DNA from: Flammulina velutipes | Lineage: Eukaryota > Basidiomycota > Agaricomycetes > Agaricales > Physalacriaceae | DNA length: 64,000 nucleotides | Assembly (NCBI GenBank): GCA_011800155.1 | Contig: CM022372.1 | Location: forward strand, 1,550,001 to 1,614,000 | Direction of reading: 5' to 3' | Shown here: positions 10,504 to 22,155 of the stretch, one piece after another | Layout: each line of letters opens with the position of its first letter | How positions within the stretch are numbered: the stretch's first letter is position 1 | Notes under the pieces: generated by a model | What the model saw: only the letters and a program-made list of their open reading frames with translations | Told to the model about the DNA's origin: nothing | Database searches by the model: none | Program-made: the position numbers and the translations under genes

Positions 10504-13500
10504 ATGACTACCAATGCTATACAAGGACAGGTTCAAAAAACCCTCGACCAGCTACGCGATTGTCCAACGGGAGAACTTGCAGAGACAACATTGAAGCTAA
10601 TTTTTGACTTCATCATTGGGGCATCCAACGGAGATAACTTCCATTGGTTCTGCGGGAAAGCAAACACGACCACAGTCGCAGCGGCGACCTTTCTTCTTCG
10701 CCTACATGCGTATGAGAGTGCCAACGTCGTTACGTGGAGAGCAAGACTCGGAAAATGTCTTTCTGGATGTATGGAATGCGTTCATCTATTAGAGAAGGCA
10801 AAGTTGGTATCAAGAACAACGTGAGCGCATCGCTTGATTTACATGCATGTCTTGACCATCCCTAGATACCTGAGCGCGTACCCGGAGGACACCAGGATTC
10901 AATTCTTCGAAAGCTTTGAGGAATACGAAGCGCGTGTAGTCCTTGAAGAACTGAAGAAAGCCGGGCTCGAGGCGGACCATCCATCTTCGAAATCTTTGTC
11001 GGACGTTCCAGTGGCTCTTGCATATCGAATGCTGTCAAGTTTCGGCGTCTTCCAACATCCCCAGATTTTGTCGATCCTGGACCAGCACCCTCCGTCCTCA
11101 CCTATGCAATGGCCTTTCCACCTCTTGCCCGCAGGTATCATCCTCCTTCTCCTTCATCGCAACCAACTCGTTCGCGGCTGGGCTTCCCACCAGGTCGCCA
11201 AATGTTCTGCCATACCCCTTCCCAACGATTCATTCAACGGTCCTTACTCAGCGGCCCTCAATGCTATAGCATCCATTTTCTCTGTCCATTCTAACAGCAC
11301 AACCACAGTGAATGCGAAAGTATCCCACATACAAAACTCTGTTGTGTCTGATCGGACAGTCCTATGGTCATCCTTGGCCAACGCTCTCAAGCTCATACCC
11401 CCAGAATCCCTAATATCGGGCCAATTTCAGGATGTTGACATACGGCGAGTTGTCATTGGACATTTGCATGACGCAGGACCTGGTCAGTCCCTCAACATTC
11501 CAGTGTCTGCGGACTCCGACTTTTTCTTCAGAATGGCCAGAGATTATGAGATGTTTCGATATCCTGATCAAGCGTCTAGGTGCTCGCATTTGGCTTGGGG
11601 AAGGTCCTGAATTCCCCTTGGTCATATTCGACTCTATCAAAGACAACCCACAGTTCATCAACCGTATTCGTGAGATGGGGGGCAACAGAAGGAGCATCAT
11701 ATGGTTCATCGAATATCTTTCCTTGATTCATGACCCTTCCATCCATTCTCAGGTCTGTTTGAAGATGCTTGGGTTGCTTTGTGAAGAATTACAGCATGAA
11801 CGATTCAGTGACTGTCGCCCGCCTCTGATTAGTTTTGCCGCCACGGTGAGTTTCTTTGATTCAATTCAGACCTCTGCCCCGTCTCACTTCTAGTGTGTTA
11901 GATCCTAAAGTCCGAGCGGTCTCCCGAGCGCCAGGGTGTAATCGCGGATGCATTCAGAATCCACGGCGAAGTATTGGCGTCGGTGGCGTTCTCGTCGACA
12001 CACTCCAGCCCTCCATGGCTAGATGCTCGTGCCCAAACTCGTGAACTTTTTCTATCCGTTATGGTGCAGGACGTCAAGTACCTCTCTTCCGCCCTGAAGG
12101 GGCTTTGTAAATCGCTTGCAGACAAAAGGCCCCCTTCTGCTTCCTGTCCGGAGATCAGAACGCACATCTGGCAGACCGCGTATCGGTGTCTACAAAACGA
12201 GAGCAGTGACGGAATATGTAGCGCCATCAACGCCATGTCGCAAGCCGCCCACCTCGACAGTACGATGCCGAGAGGTTTCAAGAGCATTCTCACCACACCA
12301 GTCGCACAGAAGCTTTTTGATGACATTCAGACTGGTTTGACAGCTCTCAAAGCCGGTTTTCTGGACTGTGTGTTGATTTATACGGAACGGAGTACACCGG
12401 GGGACGTTGTCGCCCTCCTGCAGACACCAGCAACAGTGAAACAGGTGCTGAAGCTGTTGTTGTCTCCGGTAGAGGATCTCCAGAAGGCGGCTCGAGCTTT
12501 CTTAGGCCTTGCCTACGACGCAGATGTTCGCGTGGACTGCTTCCGGGCGTTGTTAATCCACCATACGGACGCGTGTATGGAGGGATTTTTCGAATTCCTT
12601 ACACAGTTCAAGGATTTTGCCTATAGTGTCCCCGAAGCTTGCAGCCTTGCAAAAGCTCTCATCCGCGGATTCGCAGACGTCTTGGAGGTGCTATGCAGCC
12701 AACCGAAGGGCCTTCTCTACCAGGCCAGTTTCGTCAAGCCATCTGATAAACCCAGCCCTTCTTTGCACCTTCCTAAACTCTGGACGCTCATGACCCAAGC
12801 TGTCAGTCTTGTTTTCAAGCGTGTCCCTGATTGGTCAACATACTTTGAAAACGAGTCGATGTTGGACTGGATGCGCGATACACTTATCTTCGGGCAGGAG
12901 ATGTTGTCGGAACTTAGATCGTTTCAGTCTGCTGCACAGAACGTGACAGGATTGTCCGTGACGCAGGGTAGAAAGATTCGGCAGGACATGCTGGATGACG
13001 TTCAGCGACTCCTTCCTGAGGTGGCGCGGTGGCTTCGACTGACCGATGAGGAGCTCCTCCACCAGTCGTTTTCATTACTCGAATCACTTTTCGTATGCTT
13101 CCGGGACAACAAGGTCCATCCTAACGTGGATGGCATATCTCGCTTGAAACGTTTCCTGGCCAATGCAAAAGTACCTGATACGCAGGCACGACGAAGTCGT
13201 CTCAGTGCTGACAAACTCCAGCGGTTGGAAGTTTTGGTATCTTCCTTCGAAGAAGAGGATGGCGACGTCGAAATCGTTGAGGCGACATCGGAACTCATCA
13301 TCATATCCGACAATGACGACGAACTTCCACCACCGAAGTTGGCGAAGGCTGGCAAGGCCAAAGAGACGAAGATTGCCGCATCAGCTACTACCAAGCCCTC
13401 TACAATACCAAAGCCAACGACACAGCGCGGCTCGGAAGCCAAGACGATACCGCGAAAACCTGCCATCGTAGTTCAGTCCAACAAGGAGTACTTCGGCGAT

Positions 13501-16500
13501 GCGGACCAAGCTCAACTGGACAGGGCCAACGCATCAGCACGAATTCGGAAACCTGCCACGAAGCCCAAACCTAGTGGATCGTCTTCAAAGAAGAAGGATA
13601 TTTCCTCTGATTCAGAGTCATCTAGTGAAGCGTCCGATGATGAGGACCAAACCTCCGTTCTCAAGAAGATGGCGAACAAGTCACCAAAGATCAAGAAAGC
13701 GCCTCCCCGGCGCCAGATTCAACAAATAGAGATCGCGACGGCCCGTAACACTATGGGAGAGCGGGAAAAGGCGATGCGGATGCAAGCGCAGCAGGAGGCC
13801 TACCGAGCGTCGAAGAGGCGGACCCCCAACTTCAACAATCTTTTCCGCACACTTCTCACCTGGAACTATGATCACAACGAAAACACGCCACCAGGGCCTC
13901 CCCTACGCACCACCAGGGTACCAGACAGGTTCGACGACTTTTTGCATTATGCGAAGGTCTTCGAACCGCTGTTGTTGCATGAGCTATGGTCGCAGATTTA
14001 TAGCTCTAAAGAAAACGTCGCGGCCTCTTACGACTGTCGTATCACTACGAAGACTACCTCAGACACTGGGGTCGACACCGATGTCTCCATAAACGAGATA
14101 CTGCCGAAGAACTGGTATCTCAGCGAAAGTGACATTGTCTTGTTACGGAACCCCGCCGAGAGATCACGCTGCGCATTGGCCAGAGTCATAAGCTCAAGGA
14201 CCAATAAACCCCCTTCTCCAGGACTTACTGCGACGATTCGGTTCTATTTCGACGAAAACAGACCAGATCCTGGTATTCAGATCATGTCTACCTGGTCGCT
14301 TGCCAAAGTCTTCAGGTAAGCATTATATTGGAATTGTTTCAAATGCCAACCCTCTATCTTAGTCTGAGCACTGTCCTTCGGGAGTATGCTGCGCTCAACA
14401 CGGCACAGTTCTACGAATGTCGGGATGTCATACTTAAACCTCGGTTGGGAACACCGCCATTTATCGACCCCTCAGCCATCCGACGTACCATGGAGACCTA
14501 TCAAGTCAATGAACCTCAATCGCGAGCTATCGAGTCCGCACTTGGCACTGAAGGATTTGTCCTCATTCAAGGGTAAGCTCAATGCCTCAGAAAAGATGAG
14601 AGAGCGCTAACATATTCCTAGACCACCAGGAACAGGTAAAACATCTACTATCTGTGGCCTTGTCACCGCAGCAACTACTCGCCGAGCAAAACCGGTCTCT
14701 CTTCCTTCCAATACCCAAAGCACTCCGACTCTTTTTAAGGTCCTAGTCTGTGCTCCCAGTAATGCCGCAATCGATGAAATCACGTTTCGGTTGAAGGAAG
14801 GCTACAGAGGATCGGTCAAATGTGCCGACCCACTGAAGGTCGTACGCTTGGGATCAGCTATTGGTGAAAGCGTGCAAGATGTCGCTCTCGCCAATCTAGT
14901 GGGTGCTGCGATGGGAGCCGGCGACCTCGACGACGTTAAGGAGCACGAAATGAAGTGCTCTGCTCTACAACGCGAGGTCAATTCCGCTAGTGCGACCATC
15001 ACCGAGAAAAAGGCGGAGATGGACGGCATACGTGACAATGCAGCACGGCGGGCATCTCTCCAAGAGGAACTTAACGTCCTCTATATTCGCCGTCGGAAGC
15101 TCGGACAAGAGTTAGACGTGTTGCACGATATGAAGCGCGCGGCTTCCAGAACCAACGATACAGTCAGACGTCGAATGGAGGGACAAGTACTCAACAGCGC
15201 CGATGTTATATGCACGACGTTGAGTGGTGCTGGGCACGCAATCCTCCAGCAACACGGCCTAGAATTCGATGTCATCATCATCGATGAGGCTGCCCAAGCT
15301 ATCGAGCTCAGTGCTTTGATACCTCTCAGGTTTCCGTGCAAGCGATGCATTCTGGTTGGTGATCCGAATCAGCTTCCCCCGACTGTCACTAGCGCACAGG
15401 TGAAGAGGTCGTCCTATCTCTCTGATCGAATGCTCATTCCAGTATAGGCAACGAGGCAACTGTATAACCAGTCCCTGTTTGTCCGTCTGCAGAAGGGTCA
15501 GCCAAAAGCCGTACACCTTCTCAGCATCCAGTATCGCATGCATCCGGAAATCAGTGTCCTACCTAGCCGTCTCTTTTACAACGGCGCCCTCACCGACGGA
15601 CCAGACTTGGCAACGAAGACAGCTAAACCTTGGCACAACGACTCCAAGTTCGGTGTGTACAAAGTGTTCAGTGTCGCAGGCAATCAAGAGAGCGCACCGG
15701 GGAAGTCAATGAAGAACCGAACAGAGGCACAGATGGTGCTGACGCTGTATCATCGACTTCAAGTCGTGTACGGGCGCCAGATCAAAGTAGGAGTCATCGC
15801 GCCGTATCGTGGACAAGTCAACGAGTTACGGGGTGTTTTCGCAGTGCGGTATGGAGGGGAGATACTTGAGAACGTGGTCTTCAATACTGTGGATGGTTTT
15901 CAAGGTCAGGAAAAGGATATCATCATCCTTTCCACCGTCAGAGCAGGGCCAGGCGTTCAAAGCATCGGATTCTTAAACGGTTCGTTCTATTATTCCTTAG
16001 ATTCTGACTTGTACTGACATAGAACAGATGTCCGTCGAATGAATGTTGCGTTGACCCGTGCCAAATCTAGCGTATTCATCGTGGGCAACATGCCGACGTT
16101 GGAGCGAAGCGATGAGATGTGGAAGACGATCATTGACGATGCTCGAGGAAGAGGCTTGTTTGTCGAGGCTGTTCGTCATATCGTCTCTCAAAATTCCAAG
16201 CTAACTATAATTCCAGAGCAACACGTATTTCACGGAGTCTTCAAGCAGCAGGTTACTTTCGACACCCGTCAAGGCACCTACAGGATCTGCTTCGAAGCCG
16301 ACAACTTCCAAGGTCGACGCCTCCATACCTCCCCCACCTCCTATCGAACTCTCTACTCCTAAGGCACTAGCAGAAAGTGTCGCCGAAGGATCCCGAGTTG
16401 TCAGCGGCATCAAACGAAAACTGGCGGACTTGGCTGAAGACATGTCCGATGAAAGGTCGAACACCCATAAGCCTCCACCACCAGCACTCGAGTCTCGGAA

Positions 16501-16748
16501 ACGACCCGAGAATGCTCCACCTCCAAACCCACCGATAGTCAGGCCGCCTGGACTTCCCCAAAAACCGAAACCACCCAAGAAAAAAGAGCCCACTTTGTTC
16601 ATTCCGAAGAAGAACCCGAATGGCAAGAAGGTTGGTGTCTCTTTCATATTATAGTGCGGAGGGCCGGAGGCTGATATGCTTTTCTGTACAGCGTCCACCA
16701 GACGGAGATTCTGGTGCAGGGCCGTCTAATCGGCAAAGACTTGGTTGA
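10504..16748 (+). CDS. SEN1: Sen1-type superfamily 1 RNA/DNA helicase
   Basis: Ten exons give about 1931 residues (yeast Sen1 2231). The first 1200 residues are the helical Sen1 N-terminal domain, followed by a charged linker with acidic/basic runs. The helicase core has all motifs: GPPGTGKT (about residue 1290), IIIDEAAQ (1512), GDPNQLPP (1536), QYRMHPEIS (1577), VDGFQGQEKDIIILS (1697) and NVALTRAKSSVFIVGN (1735). A prong-like insert (about 1370-1450) separates motifs Ia and II. The C-terminal 200 residues are Pro/Lys-rich with a KRK cluster. Sen1 unwinds RNA-DNA hybrids and ends noncoding RNA polymerase II transcription. Frame-keeping introns include one with a GTTCGT donor (15980) and a second GTTCGT donor at 16171, which routes the end of the protein away from a short dead-end frame. 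Confidence 0.93.
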
Positions 16749-16985
16749 GGTTTCTTCTACATCTTGGCCAGTTGCTCTCTTAGACTTCAGTAGACGCTGT
16801 GAACATCATCATTATCATCAACTAATATCACACATGTATTTACATTATTTATTAGCAATATGTACATAGATTAACGCAACATCGAAACAGGAACATTGGG
16901 AGAACTCTGCGTTTGAGGCGCCGAGCCATTTTGAACCCTCATTAGGAAATGGGCAGGAGGAGAGTAGAGCGTGGGAAAGTCCACC

Positions 16986-17890
16986 ATGTTTTTTTCTTCC
17001 ATGTCGCGCTCACCATCACCGTCTTCAAGTCGTTCTTCGTCGCCTCTTTGCCTTGATCCAAGCACCCTCGCGTTATTGGATTCTTTTCTATCCTCAAAGG
17101 CCGAAGAAGAGGAACGGTTTGCTGAGCTTTCCGCTAGTAATGCAGATGGAGGTGATGATAAACCTATGATGAGCGTCGACGAATACCGTCTAGCCTTTGG
17201 CGAAAATTGGCAGCTAAGCCAGTTCTGGTGCGTATAAAGTACCGCTTTTGCCCGTGGAATTCGTAGCTGGCAAGCACCATCGCTGTCGTCATTTACTGAT
17301 CAAGATTTGATGTTTTTCCCCTCTCTCCTCACAGGTATTCGACCTCTTTCGCCACCCGTCTTGCAAAATCGATTCGGGATCTATGCAGCGAAGATTCTAC
17401 TGTCGCCTTCATGTGTTGTCCCACGGCCTTTGTCGCCTTCCAGCACACCAACCCGTTGAAAGGAGCCAAGCTGCTTGAAGTTGATCAGCGCTTCAATGCT
17501 CTTGCTCCCAACCAATTCATCCCCTATGATATCGACGACCCCGACATCTTTCCAGAGTCTCTACGAGGAAAGGTAGACATTGCTGTCGTCGATCCGCCTT
17601 TCCTTAATGAGGTGCGTTCCTCTTCGGCCTCCCGAGTTCCCATTGTCACTGAACGTTAGATCACAAATCAAAAAGTCGCCCAGACGCTCCGACAAATTCT
17701 CCATCCAAAATCAAAGCTCATACTCCTCACATCTACATCCGTGGAGGATGCACTGGGGAAAATCTATGCCGAACCGCCTCTGGGGCCGCTGAGGTCTACA
17801 TCTCTCAAGCCGGAGCACGGTCAACTCCAGAATAACTTTCAGTGCTGGGGATCTTGGGATGGTGCTGAAAAGATGGGACTGGACCCGTGA
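16986..17890 (+). CDS. EFM5: eEF1A lysine N-methyltransferase (EEF1AKMT1/Efm5 type)
   Basis: Three exons (16986-17227, 17335-17611, 17660-17890), 249 residues. After a Ser/Pro-rich leader, the family core starts LALLDSFLSSKAEEEERFAEL and continues MSVDEYRLAFGENWQLSQFWYS, then the SAM-fold strands and the catalytic DPPFLNE motif (NPPY/DPPF class), as in N6-adenine-like methyltransferases. The family was first called N6AMT2 but methylates lysine 79 of translation elongation factor 1A. C-terminal CWGSWDGAEKMGLDP closes the fold as in homologs. The ATG at 16986 (CCACCATGT) is used; 17001 is an equally possible start. It follows SEN1 on the same strand after 237 bp. Confidence 0.9.
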
Positions 17891-18231
17891 ACCGGCCGTG
17901 CAAAGGTGTGTGAGCCCGTAGATTTTGTGATCCTTCTCATCCTGGTTACTTTTAGTACGTATGTTGGGAACATCATGACGGTTGTAAAAGGGTCTACTTG
18001 AATAGTGCCAAAATAGAGATTTTTTCCTTGTTTATGACAATTCGTATTGGTCAACATATTGTCAGTTCTTGCAGCCTTCCAAATTTTCAAGAATCTGAGA
18101 CGGGGTAGAGGACATTTTCCATGTGACCGTGCAGTTTATATATACATCGATTGTGACGTCAGTCGGCCCAAGCAATGTATTATTGGCGGACCTGGCGCGG
18201 CCCAACTCTGAGCTTTACGCCACCACTATCG
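17891..18231. other. Spacer upstream of mannitol dehydrogenase
   Basis: About 340 bp between two plus-strand genes; contains a TATATATA tract near 18137-18144 that may be a core promoter element for the next gene. No coding frame supported. Confidence 0.4.
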
Positions 18232-19475
18232 ATGCCTAAGATTCACAAAAAGTCCGTTCATTTTGGTGCGGGAAACATGTGAGTATTCCCACCGAATTCC
18301 TCAGTTGACCGACTGAACCTTGTAACAGAGGGCGAGGTTTCATTGCCCCCTTGCTAGTCCAATCAGGCTACCACGTCACCTTCATCGACATCCAGGACAA
18401 TATCATCGACGCACTCAACAAAGACCGGCAATACACCGTTCATATTCTAGACTCCGAGGACATTACCCGTCAGGACAGTCAACAGATCCGCCATGTTTCT
18501 GCGTCCAAGACTACCGAGGACAGCACACTCGACTTTATTGCTGAAGCAGAGATTATCACGACATCCGTTGGGGCCAAAGTTCTAGAGAAAATAGGTCCTA
18601 CCATCGCTGAGGGCCTTCTTCGACGCCACGAACGTGGAAGAGGAGAGAACGACCTTTCCGTTATAGCGTGCGAAAACTTGATCGGCGCCACAGATAATTT
18701 AAAAGAATACATCACCACCACACTCACATCCAAAGGCCACGAGGACATACATCTCATCCTCCAAAATGTCGGCTTTCCCAACTGTGAGGTCGATCGTATC
18801 GTTCCTCCTTTCCGTGGCTTGACCCCGCTCGACGTCGGCGTAGAAGGCTTTTACGAATGGACGGTCGAGAAGGGCAAGATTCGACCCCCGAACCTCCAAG
18901 TCAAAGGCATGCAGCTTCAGGATAGCTTGGAGCCCTTTTTTGAGCGTAAACTCTACACGCTCAACTGCGGGCACGCCATGCTCGCCTTCATTGGTCACAT
19001 CAAGGGGTTCAAGACCATGGATGAGGCCATTGGTGATGTTGACTGCAAGCACATAGCCAAATATGCATTGCGGGAGTCGGGTGCAGCGCTCATCCGCCGA
19101 CATGGGTTCAACGAGGAGGAGCATGCAGAGTACATCAACCGGACGATGGAGCGCTACGCCAATCCGAATATCAAGGATGAATTGGCGAGGGTGGCAAGGA
19201 ATCCGCTGCACAAACTATCGCCTAATGAGAGGCTGGTAGGAGCGGTCAATATGTGTAGGGAATACGACTTACCGCGGAAGCATCTTATCAAGGGGATCGC
19301 CGCGGCGTTCTATTTTGATCTCCAGGAAGACGAAGAAGCGGTTCAACTAGTTCAGTTGGTGGAGGAGAAGGGGATCGAGGCTGCCATCGAGGAGACAACT
19401 GGGTTTAAGAAAGGTAGTCGGGACCACGAAGACGTGTTCAGAGAGTATTTCGAGATGGGAAAGTTCGCCAAATAG
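18232..19475 (+). CDS. mtlD: Mannitol-1-phosphate 5-dehydrogenase
   Basis: A 47-nt first exon (18232-18278) spliced to 18329-19475 gives 397 residues, the usual length. The N-terminal Rossmann motif HFGAGNIGRGFIAPLL is completed across the intron. Later blocks include EAEIITTSVG, VIACENLIGATD, FPNCEVDRIVP and the catalytic-site region KLYTLNCGHAMLAFIGHIKGF with the conserved Lys/Asn/His of the long-chain mannitol dehydrogenase family. The enzyme interconverts fructose 6-phosphate and mannitol 1-phosphate with NAD(H), giving the carbon store and stress protectant mannitol. Cytosolic; no targeting signal seen. Confidence 0.95.
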
Positions 19476-19763
19476 CCTTCCAATCTTCGCATGTAGTTAT
19501 AGTAGGACTGAGAAATGAATGCTAGATAAATTAGACAAAAATCTTGATCTCTGACATAGCTGGTTTATTGGTTCAGTGTGTGGCGTTATTGCTGTCTACG
19601 TCCCCACCCGACGACCAAGGGGGGAAAGGAATCGATGACTACAGACAGACCCGTAGAAAGGTCATCAACCGTCCGTTTCATCGTTGCACGGACTATTCAT
19701 CGAAACCGAAAGAAAAAGGAATATTCAGACATGAAATTGTACCTGTTGTATGTCAGTCATAAA

Positions 19764-20868
19764 TTAAAAGTTATGTATTTGGTTCCTACCTATCGCCACA
19801 TCTTCGACCTTAACGTTAGGCGGTCGTGACCATTGCATATAGTCCGCCCCCCCAAGGATGTGTTTCCTGGACGCCATAGTGATCGTATTCAACGTCGGAC
19901 ATTCTTTGAATAGCCGCACTGCTACGGCTGGCTGCTTATCCGACGTAATTTGAGTCGGGATGTCGGATACCCATTGCATCGATATCTTCAGTGTTTCTAG
20001 ATGAGGGATGCTCTTTATGCGGTCAAGGTCGTCCGCCTGACAAACCAAGATATGTTAATGCGCGTATCATCGACTCTCCAGGAAACAACTTTACCTGAAT
20101 ACCTCTCAGCTCAAGATACTTCAGCTGCAGAAGATAGTCCGCGATGCAGGACAAGTCAGGGCGCATGAAGTATCCACCGAATAGGAGCGAGCGCAGACGT
20201 CCTAACCCATTCGCCAGAAGTTGGCTATCTGGATTGGGGTCGTCGAGATCTGGAACCCATTCCAGCTCGGAAACTGAAAGCGCAGGCGGGAGGAATGCAG
20301 CTATCGTCCCATACCTCCCTGAGAGCGAGGTCATGTTCGGTACCAAGTTTGGCGGGACAGAAGGGTGCTCGATCTGGTCCCAAATGTCGATGTTGAGGTT
20401 GGTAATGTGTGGCTGCTTGGAGAGAAACACAACGAGCCTTTCTTCGTCAGCGTGGCACCCCCAGCTAAAATCCTCCAGCTGGAAGGGACAGTCGAGGAGT
20501 ATATTCTGAGTGGCGGGCTCACTAGTTTGCGTTCGGAAAGCGAATGCTCGGAGGTTAGGCATCACCATCAGAGCTTCGCGCAAGAGAGAGATGAAGACAT
20601 TTTCGGACATGTCACCGAGAGAAAAGTTCATGGTGACTTTGTAACTTTTAACGAGAGCGCCGAGGTGCGGAGAAGCAACGACGCGCTCTAGAAAGAGTTT
20701 CTGTCTGGTGGCTGAAGAAATGTAATCGAAACTTTGGTACAGAGGACGTTGTGCCTCAACGTTCCAATTCTTGGAAGTGGCGCTGAGGGCAACTAGAGTC
20801 CGCCAATCATGAGGCTGGACGAACTCGACGATAGGTCGATATAGTTCAACAGGTAGTAAGGATGTCAT
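19764..20868 (-). CDS. F-box/LRR-like protein
   Basis: Two exons (20095-20868 and 19764-20036; intron with GTAAAG donor) give 348 residues. The start is the ATG at 20868: MTSLLPVELYRPIVEFV... WRTLVALSATSKNWNVEAQRPLY is a degenerate F-box helix pattern, followed by a leucine-rich array (PNLRAFAF, FQLEDFSW, PHITNLNI, LGRLRSLLFGG, LQLKYLELRGIQ, PHLETLKIS). Such proteins are usually substrate receptors of SCF ubiquitin ligases and are greatly expanded in agaricomycetes; no substrate can be inferred. A possible further intron near the 3' end (GTAGGAACC at about 19795) would change the last residues. Confidence 0.7.
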
Positions 20869-22155
20869 TGACGATGAGTGCTGCTCTGAACAAACCAAAT
20901 GATATTAGCTCGATTATCGAAGTACTTGTTAGCATGCGCCAGTCGTACCGTCTTTCACAAGGCCTGATGGTGATGGAGATGGCAAAAGGGCGTCAAAATA
21001 TTCCCACGGGACTGCCGGCCTTCATCGACATCACCACCACCACCACAAAGGACAGCTACTTTACACGTCGACAGTCACCCTCGCCTTTGTCTTGCTTTGA
21101 AGCTTCCTTGGGACATTTCCTTTCCCACAAAATTCTTCTTCTTTTGTCAAATTGGCTTTCATCAAACTCTATAGGCTACCTTAACAGTAAACATCATGGA
21201 CTAACGAGATCCGAAAATCAGCAGAAGAATGCTAAGGCGGCCATCCAGGGAAACGTAAGATTTCTTTGGAGTCTGGAGGTCAAAAAATGCAAGGGCGGTT
21301 ACACCGTGAGTGCCATGTCTCCCAAGATATCCACTTTCACCCCTCAGATGCAGGTCAGAATCATCATTCTGATAATGTCGCCATACAGTACGTATGCTGT
21401 ATACCCACTCTGGAATCTGGATGGCTCAACTGCAGGCGGCCGTCGACGGATACGGACTCAGTAACACGTGTAGGTATCGCGCATTGTTCGCTCGGAAATA
21501 AACGCGTCTGTATAGTTGTCATGAATGCGTTTATCTTCAATTCAAAATAGGTCGAAGCATTGGCAAAACGTTCACCTCAAGTACTGGGGCTTCTTTCAGT
21601 GCTCCTCCAAGGCTTCGTTGGACTGTATCTGTCGTAGGAAGGCCGGTGCAGCTTCACGTGCAATTCGATGGTGCTATACAATTTCACACATCTTCAGGGC
21701 ATTGATGTTAGATAACAGAGAGCCCGTCGGATCAGACGGTGATCTATCAATCAGACTCGTCTGCATTTCGCACGTGTGGCGGCACTTCTATCTTCGCAAA
21801 GAGGAACATTGTGGCCGAGCAACATTATCGTAAGTACATATAACTAGTTCAATTCCTAGCGACTGAATACCAGAGTCCGACTGTATCTGTTACATGACTC
21901 ACAATTTATAGTGTCTGTGTGTACTACACTGCATCGTTCGACAAACTTACAAGTCAACCATCAACACTCGCTTATGTCCTTGCAGAACAGAATCTTCACA
22001 TTCCAGGGATCATCTTCTCCAGAGAAAATATGTAAGCACATGTACGTTCGCTAATTATCATACACAGATGAGGACATACTACCATATCCTGACCCTACCG
22101 TGACATATAACAGCCTAGCACTTCCCGCTGGGTCGTATCATTTCGCCCCACCATC
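20869..22155. other. Spacer with unsupported cryptic exons
   Basis: About 1.3 kb between divergent genes. The first 350 bp look like promoter sequence, with CAC-repeat (21026-21043) and T-rich tracts. From 21287 to 22159 a chain of six small open segments can be spliced in frame (see finding), but the product matches nothing I know and ends on top of the acyl-CoA oxidase start, so I do not call a gene here. Confidence 0.3.

Noticed and set aside
16201..16698. 165-codon minus-strand frame across the last SEN1 exons
   Set aside because: It mirrors a Pro/Gly-rich plus-strand segment of SEN1 whose splice sites and frame are well supported; no start context or domain.
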